Shown in pieces: positions 44,801-51,938 of a stretch of DNA of 64,000 nt. The notes below the pieces were generated by a model. It did no database searches. It worked only from the letters and a program-made list of their open reading frames with translations, and was not told the origin of the DNA. Each line of letters begins with the position of its first letter. Position 1 is the stretch's first letter. This stretch comes from Hymenobacter ruricola. GTDB taxonomy: Bacteria; Bacteroidota; Bacteroidia; Cytophagales; Hymenobacteraceae. Both the position numbers and the translations under genes were made by a program. The DNA is taken from NCBI RefSeq assembly GCF_015694525.1, contig NZ_JADQDM010000004.1, positions 310,001 to 374,000 on the forward strand, written 5' to 3'.

Positions 44801-44826
44801 TGACCCAGCGCCTCATCAAGGAGTAA
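35866..44826 (+). CDS. Giant secreted adhesin with DUF11-like repeats and T9SS tail
   Basis: The protein has 2986 residues. The start at 35866 lies in an AT-rich initiation region; the alternative ATG 35974 gives a standard signal peptide (MEAPFFARLLVLLGAGLWGGL ... AAAQ), so with 35866 the signal is of the extended type. Three copies of a ~303-residue module follow (each with ENWKxxA or EDWKxHA, then IGIDQxxWCR, then an Ig-like AAQAASLRYT... part). Next come a pectate-lyase-like/Gly-Asn-rich segment (about 1245-1450), eight DUF11-like repeats (xxTxxxGPxxxxxGxxxTY...NxGPxxA), an Ig-like domain, a PVELTTF domain and a type A sorting domain (VYPNPAPAQ ... RLIKE). It is expected on the cell surface or released. 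Confidence 0.93.
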   Translation: MRENVQSFSAPFFLGKDERSAKKLPTARLVRPRRSVMEAPFFARLLVLLGAGLWGGLAPAAAQTCATATVALSYNARAAGENWKNRATAPVPGPNSYTQVGTAYTSTSAAGNTTLQTATLNGVQTLSWSADYTSSAANSSSVTYTFSRAVSNLVVRVQDVDAVFNNGILGALSNGFRDEVTFTGANGGSGVTPTLTKQNASSAFFTIAGNVATANDAAGDNTSANNATVIATYGSAVTSITIQYRNITSAGTLNNQSIGIDQLSWCRVAPVANSLTTSTVPSSGGTTGISSLSGYADGTPSFVVTSLPANGTLSYNSTGTTYVPVSLNQALTAAQAASLRYTPDPAYTGPNTTFTYQVKDDANLVSNTATYTIPLQYFAPCATTTNTLNFAGRPASEDWKAHAALAVPTTSNVTTITSSAYAVSTATTSTLQIGQLNAVNTLNWTNDYSSTGRTSTVTFTFNRPVTNFTVRVQDIDASGNFIDNVVFNGFNAGAPVTPVLTAVNPGAGVVSISGNAATGLANTDNNQDGTVTAYFPSAITSLQLTYNNNTNAADPALQSIGIDQMTWCRQAPLATNVTSTPVLTTSVQASISGLASAVDGAVASYTVTSLPANGTLFYNTTGTTYAAVALNQSLTAAQAASLRYTANPAFAGATATFTFKVTDDAGLTSANAATYTIPLVSVTPCATTTTLNFSGRPAGEDWKSHAALAVPATSTLTTISSGGYSASAANPQVLQVGTVNGVNSLNWNNDYTGSGRTSTVTFTFNRAVTNFAVRVQDIDAAGDFIDNVVFVGSNGGTPVTPVLTAVNPGAGVVSISGNTATGLANTDNTTDGTVTAFFPSAINSLTITYSNNTGAADPGNQLIGIDQMTWCRQAPVASNITSPAQPSGQGATGTAALSALADGTITSYTITALPSASQGIYYVNGVQLTAANFPGLVLTPTQAAQLSFAPAAGFSGNAGFSYTATDDVGVVSNTATYTIPVLATGGSGIPAACATPGKDGAFTISLNPDTYYPGTLSAAAGTSTLTVGAGTAGGAAGVPTGILPGDLLLVMQMQGADIDYSNSDSYGNGVAGGGASGIQSTNFAAGTYEYVKVAAPTAIVATGGGTITLSAPLLNSYASAAATSSAGPRRFQVIRIPQFTNLTLGATITALPWNGSVGGVLAVDVSTQTNFAGFNMTASARGFRGGGGRTQTVANGNSTDYVNAFISAATDVNAQKGEGLAGTPRFVNQPTTPTNSATNTTVDTGADNYPGGSSGRGAPGNAGGGGNNNIDNAGGGGGANGGNGGRGGNNFASNQPIGGEPGAYVAQASSRRLLLGGGGGAGTTNNNTGTPTNGQASSGAPGGGIVMLRTGSISGTGAINANGGNANSTVADDGSGGGGAGGSILVTATNPAGLSSITLSANGGTGGTNTGGSSGPHGPGGGGGGGVVLANAAVASASAAAGASGTTQGTPAAFGAAPGLAGVSNLQISTSIAGSASGSECLLVGADVTTVLTGPSTLTPGQPSGTYTATFLNEGPQAALSVTRQVTLPAGATNILVNGAPYTPTTANTIDFGTATSLASGEVSSFTFSFTPAANATGPLNISSAVGTSSNQGPALAPDNSTITAAVPAVANVAAAITAGPTAVAATPGAGSFVATFSNSGPTAAQGVVATVQLPAGLTNVVASNGGIYNQATGVVSYASLTTLASGASSSSTITYDTPVNGPVVGTAGITTTSSQAGQMANDRASASQALTPAFDLRTTLSGPLNAVPGNLITLSITTTNAGPSAAPNTVQTAQLPTGLSAVYVSNGGTYNSSTSPISVTYAGITYTVPAGGVIYPPVSTLPAGQTLANTVSFVMPAAGFVPTATSAADGTETSPANNTAYLNGAANSAAPAATLSPTPATGNPSDVFTRLTASASTVAAGSGVTLTVTTGNNGPALTAASVVQTVQVVPGLTAMQIDGQAGTAVAGGLSFASGATYSSTTGMVTFPAIVPASGSSVSHSIAFLAPASGGNLMLSAAVTEGNADPVPSNNLAATAVGIIKTADIQTTLVGPTSAPAGSPVTYTASFVHNGPLESAGANTGGTLGSGIIETAQLPVGLTGVTITDANGAVVSGASYNAATGLVSFPILLSSMAGNTQVYNVSFPAPAHNFAVTANAATAAPDGTATNNSASAATTVTGAADLVTTVSGPATAPLGAPVTYSLATTNNGPSTATTVVPTLALPIGLTATTLRVNGLTGTLTGGNVTYTDGSSYNPTSGLLILGTTASLPNGISVLNQATFIMPNTGQVTGVASATSAVADYTPGNNGSSVATSLAPATTTTADLQATVTPSAAAVAAGAPVSFTATFTNAGPDAATFVVPTLSLPTGLAGVTVSNGGSYNPATGVVTWPTLPNQPSGNVQTYTVDLPAAPASGPLTAVAVAKSSTKEPANSFNNVASASVTINPVFDTMVSLAGPATTLPGSAATYTISTLNNGTSATNAAATQTVTLPAGLAPVAGSITGGGSYNPGTNTITWTVPAGQVPGQSGAVSNSFSVLLPASGLSLSATSVVAGEANAADNSTTFATAATNQPPTAAAVINALQTPVGSTAGSSPTNVYGLLISSLAASDPEGALSSTAPYTVLTVPITSQGTLFYNTGSGYAAVAPGQPLTTVQATTLRFMPAAGYVGNATFSYLATDDAGNQSTPASYTVLVGVDRDAIYMATPVRGGASQYQNGDVITYIIDPNGARYNSAGLVYNTSGVLQSGAANGLDPTSSSSSMLAAGTLPPGVALNPNTGQLYVSDRTLLPLAGITTTVSIITTDLNGGVTTVVETFSLGAFPLPVELTTFTAKAVRNTSSQLDWATASEKNNDHFDVERSLTGTDFVKIGEVKGQGSKTSLTAYAFTDANAAKLGSMLYYRLKQVDADGKATYSPVRTVRFDNAPAEPAIALSVYPNPAPAQASTVTLDLSTLPQGAYQATVLDATGRLVATYSVVGGVNKELPVQALSSGVYLVQVRGNGLNLTQRLIKE
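36040..38810 (+). repeat. Three ~909-bp module repeats in the adhesin gene
   Basis: Copies begin at about 36050, 37000 and 37910. Copies 2 and 3 are the closest: a stretch of over 40 bases around 37361-37411 recurs exactly 909 bp later at 38270. Copy 1 is more diverged and has an extra loop after VQDVDAVFN. Copy 3 has a divergent Ig-like end. Confidence 0.85.
39600..40200 (+). repeat. Glycine/asparagine-rich low-complexity coding segment
   Basis: The coding sequence is dominated by GGC, AAC and AGC codons (GGGGNNN, GGGGGANGGNGGRGGNN, GPGGGGGGG). Long G/C runs make it prone to slippage and misassembly. Confidence 0.85.
40327..43500 (+). repeat. Eight DUF11-like domain repeats
   Basis: Each unit of about 115-165 residues opens with a strand like VTTVLTGPSTLTPGQPSGTY, contains N(A/N/E)GP, then LPxGL and a (S/T)YNPxTGxVxxP turn. 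Such repeats form stalks in surface proteins. Confidence 0.85.
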
Positions 44827-44851
44827 GCGCTGCCGGGTTTCGGCAAATGTC

Positions 44852-44888
44852 AAAAGGCCCTCTCCAGATTACTGGGGAGGGCCTTTTT
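44852..44888 (+). terminator. Terminator of the adhesin gene
   Basis: AAAAGGCCCTCTCC pairs with GGGGAGGGCCTTTT around an 8-base loop and ends in TTTTTGC, 25 bases past the stop. The structure also works for the opposite strand, where msrB ends about 80 bases away. Confidence 0.88.
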
Positions 44889-44971
44889 GCTATTAAAAGC
44901 AGCACGGCGTAGCGTGCTATAAAGATGGCGCCAAGCCGTGCTGGCTATACGCCAACCTATAAAAACACGCC

Positions 44972-45433
44972 CTAAATGCCGGAGACAGGCGGCGCCAGCT
45001 GCACCAGGCTAGCCGAGTTGATGCAGTAGCGCAGGCCGCTGGGCTCGGGTCCGTCCGGGAAAACGTGGCCCAGGTGGCCGCCGCACACATTGCAGCGCGC
45101 CTCGATGCGTTGCATGTGGTGGCTCTCATCAAAGAAATACGCAATGGCGTTGCGAGCCGCCGGCTGCCGGAAGCTGGGCCAGCCCGAAATGGCATGGTAC
45201 TTCTCTTGGGCCTCAAACAACAGGCTGCCGCAGCCGGCGCAGGCGTAGCAGCCGGGCTCGTAGGCGCGGCAGTAGGCGTTGCGGTAGGGCGGCTCGGTGG
45301 CGGCTTCGCGCAGCACCCGGAACCGCTCGGGCGGCAGCCGGGCGGCCCATTCGGCTTCGGAATGGTCCACGCGGCGGGGCGGCTCGGGGTTGCCGTATTT
45401 GGCGAAGGTGAGAACGTCTTTCCAACGTAACAT
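44972..45433 (-). CDS. msrB: Peptide-methionine (R)-S-oxide reductase
   Basis: The 153-residue MsrB begins LRWKDVLTFAKYGNPEPP and has all family motifs. Zinc-binding pairs are C65/C68 (CAGC) and C114/C117 (CNVC), and there is GWPSF (84-88), HLGHVFPDGP, and catalytic C137 in RYCINSASL. It reduces the R-sulfoxide of methionine in proteins using thioredoxin. No signal peptide is seen, so it acts in the cytosol. It lies 16 bases downstream of the NCS1 permease stop and may be on the same transcript. Confidence 0.96.
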   Translation of the reverse strand: MLRWKDVLTFAKYGNPEPPRRVDHSEAEWAARLPPERFRVLREAATEPPYRNAYCRAYEPGCYACAGCGSLLFEAQEKYHAISGWPSFRQPAARNAIAYFFDESHHMQRIEARCNVCGGHLGHVFPDGPEPSGLRYCINSASLVQLAPPVSGI

Positions 45434-45449
45434 GACCCGGCCTTCCGCT

Positions 45450-46958
45450 TTACTGCGCCAGCGCAGCAGAAGGCTCCCCTGCGTACGGCAGCGGCTGGCC
45501 AGCCGTTTGGGTCCGCATCAGCAGCAAGTATACGCCGCCCGATACCAGGAAGCCCACGAACCAGGCGTAATTGTACACCGCCACCAGCGCGGGCCACACC
45601 GTTCCTTTATCGAGCACGCCGATGGCGGTGAGGAAGCCCGGAATGTTGGGCAAAATGCCCACCACGAGGGCCAGCATAGCGGCCCGGTTCACGCCGTTGC
45701 GGTAGGCGTAGCGGCCGTGGTACTGGTACAGGTCGGGCAGGTCGAGCCGCTGCCGGCGCACGAGGTAGTAATCCACAATCATGATGCCGCCGATGGGGCC
45801 CAGCAGCCCCGAGTAGCCCACCAGCCAGGTAAAGATGAAGCCCGAAGGGTCGGCGATGAGCTTCCAGGGGAAGATGAGCAGGCCGATGACGCCGGTGATG
45901 TAGCCACCCGTTTTGAAGCTGATGCGCTCGGGCGAAAAGTTGGCGAAGTCGTTGGCCGGGCTCACGATGTTGGCCGCGATGTTGGTGGCCAGCGTGCTCA
46001 GGGCCACGGCCAGCATGGCGAAGCTCACCAGCAGCTTGCTGTCGAACTTGCCGGCCAGCACCACCGGGTCCCAGATGGTGTGGCCGTAGATGACGAAAGT
46101 GGCCGAGGTCACGACCACGCCCACGAACGAAAACAGCGTCATGGACGTGGGCAGGCCGATGGCCTGGCCCATCTGCTGGGCGCGCTGGCTGGTGGCGTAG
46201 CGCGTGAAGTCCGGAATGTTGAGCGAGAGCGTGGCCCAGAAGCCCACCATGCCCGTGAGCGAGGGGAAAAAGAAGGCCCAGAACTGCGCGCTGCTCGTAA
46301 ACTTGCTCGGCTGCGCCAAAATGGGCCCCAGCCCGTTGCCGGCCGAAATGGCCCACCACAGCAGCGCCGCCGCCGCCACCGGCAGGAAAAACGCCTTGAA
46401 CACCAGCAGCTTCCGAATGCTGTCGACGCCGAGGTACACCACGTACATGTTCAACAGCCAAAACAGGAAGAACAAGATGGCCGGCCCCGTGGCCAGCCCC
46501 CAACTGGCCGGAAACACGGCCGGCAGCGTGGCCAGCGAGGGCATCCACAGCACCGCCATCTGGTACAAGGCGTAGCCGCCAATCCACGTCTGAATGCCGA
46601 ACCAGCCGCAAGCGATGATGGCCCGCAGCAGGGCCGGCACGTTGGCCCCGCGCACGCCGAAGCTGGCCCGCGCAAACACCGGAAACGGGATGCCGTACTG
46701 CGTGCCGGCCCGGCCGTTGAGCAGCATGGGCACCAGCACAATGGTGTTGCCCAGGAAGATGGTGAGCAGCGCCTGCCACCAGTTCATGCCGCCCTCGATG
46801 AGCGAGCTGGCCAGCATGTAGGTGGGGATGCACAAGCTCATGCTAATCCAGAGCGCGGCGTAGTTGCCGGTGCCCCAGGTGCGCTCGGCGGGCGCCACGG
46901 GCGCCAGGTCGGGGCTGGTGAGGCCGGGGGCGGCGGGTTCGGTAACGGTGGGGGTCAT
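45450..46958 (-). CDS. NCS1 family nucleobase:cation symporter
   Basis: The 502-residue membrane protein has about twelve helices. NYAALWISMSLCIPTYMLAS and GNTIVLVPMLLNGRAGTQYGIPFPVFARASFGVRGANVPALLRAIIACGWFGIQTWIGG are the NCS1 signature region (helices 1-3). The family imports uracil, cytosine, allantoin, hydantoins or thiamine precursors with Na+ or H+. The wide GIQTWIGG context fits a uracil/allantoin/hydantoin-type carrier, but no catabolic genes adjoin, so the substrate stays open. The extended N-terminus (MTPTVTEPAAPG) is disordered and cytosolic. Confidence 0.93.
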   Translation of the reverse strand: MTPTVTEPAAPGLTSPDLAPVAPAERTWGTGNYAALWISMSLCIPTYMLASSLIEGGMNWWQALLTIFLGNTIVLVPMLLNGRAGTQYGIPFPVFARASFGVRGANVPALLRAIIACGWFGIQTWIGGYALYQMAVLWMPSLATLPAVFPASWGLATGPAILFFLFWLLNMYVVYLGVDSIRKLLVFKAFFLPVAAAALLWWAISAGNGLGPILAQPSKFTSSAQFWAFFFPSLTGMVGFWATLSLNIPDFTRYATSQRAQQMGQAIGLPTSMTLFSFVGVVVTSATFVIYGHTIWDPVVLAGKFDSKLLVSFAMLAVALSTLATNIAANIVSPANDFANFSPERISFKTGGYITGVIGLLIFPWKLIADPSGFIFTWLVGYSGLLGPIGGIMIVDYYLVRRQRLDLPDLYQYHGRYAYRNGVNRAAMLALVVGILPNIPGFLTAIGVLDKGTVWPALVAVYNYAWFVGFLVSGGVYLLLMRTQTAGQPLPYAGEPSAALAQ

Positions 46959-46999
46959 AGCGGTGATTGGACAAAAATCCTGCGGGATGGCTTCGGCGG

Positions 47000-47467
47000 C
47001 TAGGGGCGTGGTTTGGCCGCGAGGCGCTGCCGCCGGGCGGTTTCGCTGCGGTAGAAAGCGGCTTCGTCGGCGTAGGCGTCCGTGCTCCAGTCGGGGCGGT
47101 CACGGGCGATGAGGTCGAGCGAGCTTTGCAGCATGGCCCAGGTTTCGGCGGTGCCCAGGGCGCGGGTGGAATCGGCCAGCAGGGCCGCCTGGCACTGCTG
47201 CAGCACCGATTCCTGGTAGGCTATCTGGGAGTAGCTGGGACCCTTGAGCTTGCCCGCGGGCGTGCGTTTTTGGTAATAAGACTCGCCGCGGTAGGTGGCC
47301 GTGGTCACGTAGCGGCCGGAGTTGGCGTCTTGGCGTTTGCGGCCGCCCGCCACGGCGGCGTTCACGCCCAGCCGGGTGCCTAGCGAAAGCACGTGCACGA
47401 GGTTGGCCTGGGCTGCGGCCGAACCTGCCAGCCCCAAGAGGGCGAAGAGTAGTAGAAGTTGTTTCAT
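47000..47467 (-). CDS. Small secreted protein, unknown function
   Basis: The 155-residue protein has a signal peptide (MKQLLLLFALLGLAGSAAAQ). The mature chain contains YVTTATYRGESYYQKRTPAGKLKG, then a helical segment (SYSQIAYQESVLQQCQAALLADS) and a basic end. No domain is recognised. It is divergent from the M1 aminopeptidase gene (96 bases apart) and 41 bases upstream of the permease gene on the same strand. Confidence 0.75.
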   Translation of the reverse strand: MKQLLLLFALLGLAGSAAAQANLVHVLSLGTRLGVNAAVAGGRKRQDANSGRYVTTATYRGESYYQKRTPAGKLKGPSYSQIAYQESVLQQCQAALLADSTRALGTAETWAMLQSSLDLIARDRPDWSTDAYADEAAFYRSETARRQRLAAKPRP

Positions 47468-47563
47468 CGTAATAATGTTGGGAAGGAGCCGGAAGTGAAT
47501 AAGTGGCGTCCAAGATACACGGGCCAGCGGTTACTTTCGGGCACTTCGTTTTGATTCTCTGGC

Positions 47564-50221
47564 ATGAAGCTCCGCTTGCGTATTAATAACCGGGCCGTGG
47601 CCGTGCTGCTGGCCCTGCTGGCGGCGGCCTGCCAGCGGCAGCCCATTGCCCAAACCGTAATTGCATCGCCTGACGCTGCGTCCCAGGGCCCGGCGCGCCC
47701 GACGCCGCCCGTCGAAAAAGGCGTGGCCGAAACCCTGGCCGTGGCCCGCAAGCACAACCTCAGCCGGGTAGCCTACCAGCTCAGTTTCAGCATTCCGGCC
47801 CAGCAGTCGGCGCCCATTGCCGTGGAAGAAACCGTGGCCTTCACCCTGCGCGACGCCGGCGCCCCGGTGCTGCTTGATTTCAAAGCGCCCACGGCCAACC
47901 TGCACAGCGTGGAGGTAAATGGCCAGCCCGTGCCCGTCGACCACCGCCACGAGCACCTCGTGCTGCCCGCCGCCGCCCTCAAAGCGGGGGCGAACGTGGC
48001 CGAAATCCGCCTCACGGCCGGCGAGCAGTCGCTGAACCGCAGCGCCGACTACCTCTACACGCTGCTGGTGCCCGACCGTGCCCGCACCGTGTTTCCGGTG
48101 TTCGACCAGCCCGACCTGAAGGCCGTCTTCACGCTGGCCCTCACCCTGCCCCGCACCTGGCAGGCCGTGGCCAATGCCCCGCTGGCCGACTCCACGGCGC
48201 ACACCGCTGACGGCTTGTTGCCGGGCCGGAAAACCTATTTCTTCGCGCCCTCCGACAGCATTAGCACCTACCTGTTTTCCTTCGCAGCCGGCAAGTTTGC
48301 GCGGGAAAGCCGCACGTTGAATGGCCGGCCGATGAACCTGTTGCACCGCGAAACCGACCCGGCCAAGCTGCGCCTGAGTCTCGGCCCCATTTCCCAGCTG
48401 CACGCCGATGCGCTGAGCTTTATGGAGCAGTACACGAACATCAAGTACCCGTTTCAGAAGTTTGACTTCGTGGCGATTCCCGACTTCCAGTATGGCGGCA
48501 TGGAGCACGTCGGGGCCATCGACTACAAGGCTTCGACCTTGTTTCTGGACGAGGGCGCTACCCAGGACCAGGTGCTGGCCCGCGCCAATCTGGTGGCGCA
48601 CGAAACGGCCCACATGTGGTTTGGCGACCTCGTGACGATGCGCTGGTTCAACGACGTGTGGATGAAGGAGGTGTTTGCCAATTTTATGGCCGATAAAATC
48701 ACCCAGGTGGCGGTCAAAAACGCGAGCTATGACCTCAAGTTCGTCGTCGACCATTATCCCGCCGCCTACGGCGTCGACCGCACGGCCGGCGCCAACCCCA
48801 TTCGGCAGCCGCTGGCCAACCTGCAGGACGCGGGCTCGCTCTACGGCAACATCATCTACCACAAAGCGCCCATCATGATGCGCCAGCTGGAGCGCCTGAT
48901 GGGCCCCGAAGCCTTCCGGGCCGGCTTGCAGGAGTACCTGCGCACCTACGCCCGCGGCAACGCCACCTGGCCCGACCTCATCAACATCCTCGACGCCCGC
49001 ACCCCCGCCGACCTGCAGGCCTGGAACCAGGTGTGGGTGAACCAGCCCGGCCGGCCGGTGTTCAGCTACCGCATCAGCGGCGGCCACGACCAGCGCTACG
49101 GCCTGTATGTGACGCAAACGGCCGAGGACGGCTCCGACCGCCTCTGGCCGCAGGAGTTCGACGTTCTGATTGAGTCGGCGAGCGGCGAACAGCAGCAGCT
49201 GACCGTGAAAATGGACGGCCAGGAGAAAGGTGTCCGGATTCCTTTTCTGCCGAAGCGCGTCGTGTTCAACGTCACGGGGCTGGGCTACGGCGTGTTTCCG
49301 GTGGCCCCAGAGGTGCTGGGCACCGTGACGCAGCTCAAAAGCCCGGTAGCCCGCGCCGCCACCTACGTCAACCTCTACGAAAACATGCTCCGCGGCGAGG
49401 CGGCCATCGCGCCGCTGAAACTGCTCACGGCCTACCGCCAGGCCCTCGCCCTGGAGCCCGAAGAGCTGAACCTGAAGCTGCTCACGGGGCAGGCCAGCGC
49501 CATATTCTGGCAATTTCTCAGCCCGGCCCAGCGGCAGGCCGTGGGGCCCGGTTTGGAGGCCGACGTGTGGGCTGCTATGCTGAAAAATCCGGCCGCAAAT
49601 TCCAAAAAGCAGCTGTTCAAAGTCTACCAATCGGTGACGCTGACCAAGGCGGCGCAGGCCCGCCTCTATCGCATTTGGCAAACTGAAAAAGCGCCCGTCG
49701 GCGTGAAGCTGACCGAAGACGACTACACCGCCCTGGCCCTGGCACTGGCCGTGCGCGACTATCCCGCGCCGCAGCCCATCCTGCCGCAGCAGCTGGCTCG
49801 CATCAAGAACGTGGACCGCCGCCAGCGGCTGGAATTCCTGATGCCGGCCCTCTCGCCCAACGTGGCCACGCGCGACGCCTTTTTTGCGAGCCTGAAAGAC
49901 GAGAAAGGCCGCGAAAAAGAAGCCTGGGTGACGGCGGCGCTGGGCTACCTGCACCACCCGCTGCGCCAGGCCACGTCGGAGAAATACCTGCCGGCCAGCC
50001 TCGATTTGCTGGAAGAAATTCAACTCACGGGCGATATTTTCTTTCCGTACTCCTGGCTGCAGGCCACGCTGGGCAGCTACCAGTCGGCCAGCGCGGCGGC
50101 CACGGTGCGGGCCTTTTTGCGGGCCCACCACGGCTACAACCCCCAGTTGCGTGCCAAGCTGCTGCAAGCCGCCGACGACCTGTTTCGGGCCGAGAAACTG
50201 GTGGCCGGGCCCAAGTCTTGA
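47564..50221 (+). CDS. M1 family aminopeptidase, lipoprotein
   Basis: The 885-residue protein has a lipoprotein signal (MKLRLRINNRAVAVLLALLAAAC, Cys at 23). The N-terminal beta domain ends in YLYTLLVPDRARTVFPVFDQPDLKA. The catalytic domain carries GGMEH at about 311-315 in place of the usual GAMEN, then the zinc motif HETAH (346-350) with the third ligand Glu369 in WMKEVFANF. Family members remove N-terminal residues from peptides; the lipid anchor places this one in the envelope, probably for peptide feeding. The C-terminal ~380 residues are mostly helical as in ERAP/PepN relatives. The GGMEH form is common in secreted Bacteroidota M1 enzymes. Confidence 0.94.
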   Translation: MKLRLRINNRAVAVLLALLAAACQRQPIAQTVIASPDAASQGPARPTPPVEKGVAETLAVARKHNLSRVAYQLSFSIPAQQSAPIAVEETVAFTLRDAGAPVLLDFKAPTANLHSVEVNGQPVPVDHRHEHLVLPAAALKAGANVAEIRLTAGEQSLNRSADYLYTLLVPDRARTVFPVFDQPDLKAVFTLALTLPRTWQAVANAPLADSTAHTADGLLPGRKTYFFAPSDSISTYLFSFAAGKFARESRTLNGRPMNLLHRETDPAKLRLSLGPISQLHADALSFMEQYTNIKYPFQKFDFVAIPDFQYGGMEHVGAIDYKASTLFLDEGATQDQVLARANLVAHETAHMWFGDLVTMRWFNDVWMKEVFANFMADKITQVAVKNASYDLKFVVDHYPAAYGVDRTAGANPIRQPLANLQDAGSLYGNIIYHKAPIMMRQLERLMGPEAFRAGLQEYLRTYARGNATWPDLINILDARTPADLQAWNQVWVNQPGRPVFSYRISGGHDQRYGLYVTQTAEDGSDRLWPQEFDVLIESASGEQQQLTVKMDGQEKGVRIPFLPKRVVFNVTGLGYGVFPVAPEVLGTVTQLKSPVARAATYVNLYENMLRGEAAIAPLKLLTAYRQALALEPEELNLKLLTGQASAIFWQFLSPAQRQAVGPGLEADVWAAMLKNPAANSKKQLFKVYQSVTLTKAAQARLYRIWQTEKAPVGVKLTEDDYTALALALAVRDYPAPQPILPQQLARIKNVDRRQRLEFLMPALSPNVATRDAFFASLKDEKGREKEAWVTAALGYLHHPLRQATSEKYLPASLDLLEEIQLTGDIFFPYSWLQATLGSYQSASAAATVRAFLRAHHGYNPQLRAKLLQAADDLFRAEKLVAGPKS

Positions 50222-50311
50222 GGGCCGGGAAGGAGGGCCCCGCCGCATAACCTTTCGGCGCCGGGAAAGTAAAAACGCAGGAGCCTTTTCCTTCCCCATT
50301 TTAGCCTGACC

Positions 50312-50860
50312 ATGACGACGACCTCACAGCCCGACGACAACGAACTGACCAGCCACCCCGACTCGGCCCAGCTGGGCGCCGACCAAGGCCCCGGCAACTC
50401 GCCCGAGGAAGACTCCCGCGACATGTCGACGGTGATGGCCGGGGCCGACGATAACCGGGGCGGCGCCGGCCCCCACGGCCCCGAGCTGGGCGGCGACGGC
50501 CCGGCCACCGGCGCCGGCTCCGACTTTGACCGCGCCCGGCGCGCGGGCGCTGCCGGCACCAACGACCCCACCGGCGACGTGGGCCGCGGCCAGGGCATGG
50601 GCCACGCCGACAACGGCGACGAAGACCGCGGCTACGACCAAAGCGGTATCCGCGGCGGCCTGGGCTCGGCCGGCGGGCGCGAAGACCTCTCGGACCGGCA
50701 AACCGACACCGGCGCTAACCCCTTTGCCGGCGGCTACGGCGGCGGCAACTACCCGCAGCCCGACCCAGAAACCGCGCAACGCATCGGCATGAACAGCCAA
50801 AATCCGACGGAAGAGGCGGACAAAGCGCCGGGCGAAAACACCGGGCCGACCAAAAGCTAA
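50312..50860 (+). CDS. Acidic, glycine-rich, disordered protein
   Basis: The 182-residue protein has no hydrophobic core and no Cys or Trp. It is full of Gly, Asp, Ala, Asn and Pro (AGADDNRGGAGPHGPELGGDGP, DRQTDTGANPFAGGYGGGN) and is strongly acidic, so it is expected to be intrinsically disordered. Such hydrophilic proteins often serve in desiccation or stress tolerance, but nothing in the sequence fixes a role. The GC-rich strand is open in all frames here, so the evidence for this frame is the clean ATG and position 16 bases upstream of the ferredoxin-reductase gene. Confidence 0.65.
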   Translation: MTTTSQPDDNELTSHPDSAQLGADQGPGNSPEEDSRDMSTVMAGADDNRGGAGPHGPELGGDGPATGAGSDFDRARRAGAAGTNDPTGDVGRGQGMGHADNGDEDRGYDQSGIRGGLGSAGGREDLSDRQTDTGANPFAGGYGGGNYPQPDPETAQRIGMNSQNPTEEADKAPGENTGPTKS

Positions 50861-50876
50861 CAGCTGCCGCAACGCC

Positions 50877-51923
50877 GTGCCCGACGCTTACCAGCTGCTC
50901 ACCGTTGAAGCCATTCGGCCGCACGGCCCCGAGGCCCGGACGCTGGTGTTGCGCCCCCAGCCCGGCGAGGCCCTGGCCTACGAAGCCGGCCAATACCTGA
51001 CCCTGGTGCGCGAGCAGCGCGGCACGGAAGTGCGCCGTTCGTATTCCTTTAGCTCGGCGCCGGGGCTGGATGAGCTGCCCGCCATCACGGTGCAGCGGGT
51101 GGAAAACGGCTTGTTTTCGCGTTGGCTCGTGGACCAGGTGCGCGTGGGCGAGGTGCTGCGCAGCAGCGGCGTGGGCGGATTCTTCACCCTGCCGCCGGAT
51201 GCAGAGGCATACGAGCAACTGATTTTTGTGGCGGCCGGCAGCGGCATCACTCCGCTGTTTTCGTTGCTGAAAACGGCTTTGCACGGCCACCCGCACCTGA
51301 ATGTGCTGCTGCTCTACAGCAGCCATGCGGCCGACGACGCGCTGTTTCTGGCCGAGCTGCGGGCACTGGCGCAGCAGTTTTCGCAGCGGCTGCACCTGGA
51401 GCTGTTTTTCAGCAACGACCCCGTGCTCTACCGCGCCCACCTGCACAAAGAGCTGCTGGAACAGCTGGTGGCCCGGCACGCGCCGGCCAGCCCCGCCCGC
51501 ACCCTGGCCTACCTCTGCGGGCCGCTGAACTACATGCGCATGGCCACCTACGGCCTGCACGACGCCGGCCTGCCGCTGGCCCACATCCGACGCGAGCTAT
51601 TCCAGACGGGCCTGGCGGGCGCGGCCCCGCTGCTGCCGCCCGATACGGAGCCGCACGAGGTCAGCATTGCCCTGCGCGGCCAGTTGCACCGCTTTCCGGT
51701 GCAGTACCCGCGCACCATTTTGCAGGCCGCGCGGCAGGCGGGCCTGCGCCTGCCCTACAGCTGCGAGGCCGGCCAGTGCGGCAATTGCGCCGTGCGCTGC
51801 ACCGCCGGCCGCGTCTGGATGAGCACCAACGAAGTCCTCACCGACCGCGAGCTGGCCCGCGGCCTGGTGCTCACCTGCACCGGCTACCCCGTCGGGGGCG
51901 ACGTATCCCTAGATTTCAACTGA
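50877..51923 (+). CDS. PaaE-like ferredoxin reductase/oxygenase reductase
   Basis: The 348-residue flavoprotein starts at a GTG (50877). The FAD domain has RRSYSFSSAP (RxYS motif) and the NAD(P) domain has AAGSGITPLFSLL and LCGPLNYM. A C-terminal plant-type 2Fe-2S domain has C296, C301, C304 and C334 (SCEAGQCGNC ... LTC). It transfers electrons from NAD(P)H through FAD and the iron-sulfur cluster to an unknown acceptor. PaaE partners of phenylacetyl-CoA epoxidase have this layout, but no paaABCD genes are present, so a general role (for example with a desaturase or hydroxylase) is as likely. Confidence 0.93.
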   Translation: MPDAYQLLTVEAIRPHGPEARTLVLRPQPGEALAYEAGQYLTLVREQRGTEVRRSYSFSSAPGLDELPAITVQRVENGLFSRWLVDQVRVGEVLRSSGVGGFFTLPPDAEAYEQLIFVAAGSGITPLFSLLKTALHGHPHLNVLLLYSSHAADDALFLAELRALAQQFSQRLHLELFFSNDPVLYRAHLHKELLEQLVARHAPASPARTLAYLCGPLNYMRMATYGLHDAGLPLAHIRRELFQTGLAGAAPLLPPDTEPHEVSIALRGQLHRFPVQYPRTILQAARQAGLRLPYSCEAGQCGNCAVRCTAGRVWMSTNEVLTDRELARGLVLTCTGYPVGGDVSLDFN

Positions 51924-51938
51924 AAAGCCGATTGGCAA

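Noticed and set aside
46972..46979. GATTTTTG (minus strand) as -7 box of the NCS1 permease
   Set aside because: One base off the consensus, with no -33 partner and too close to the start codon to be convincing.
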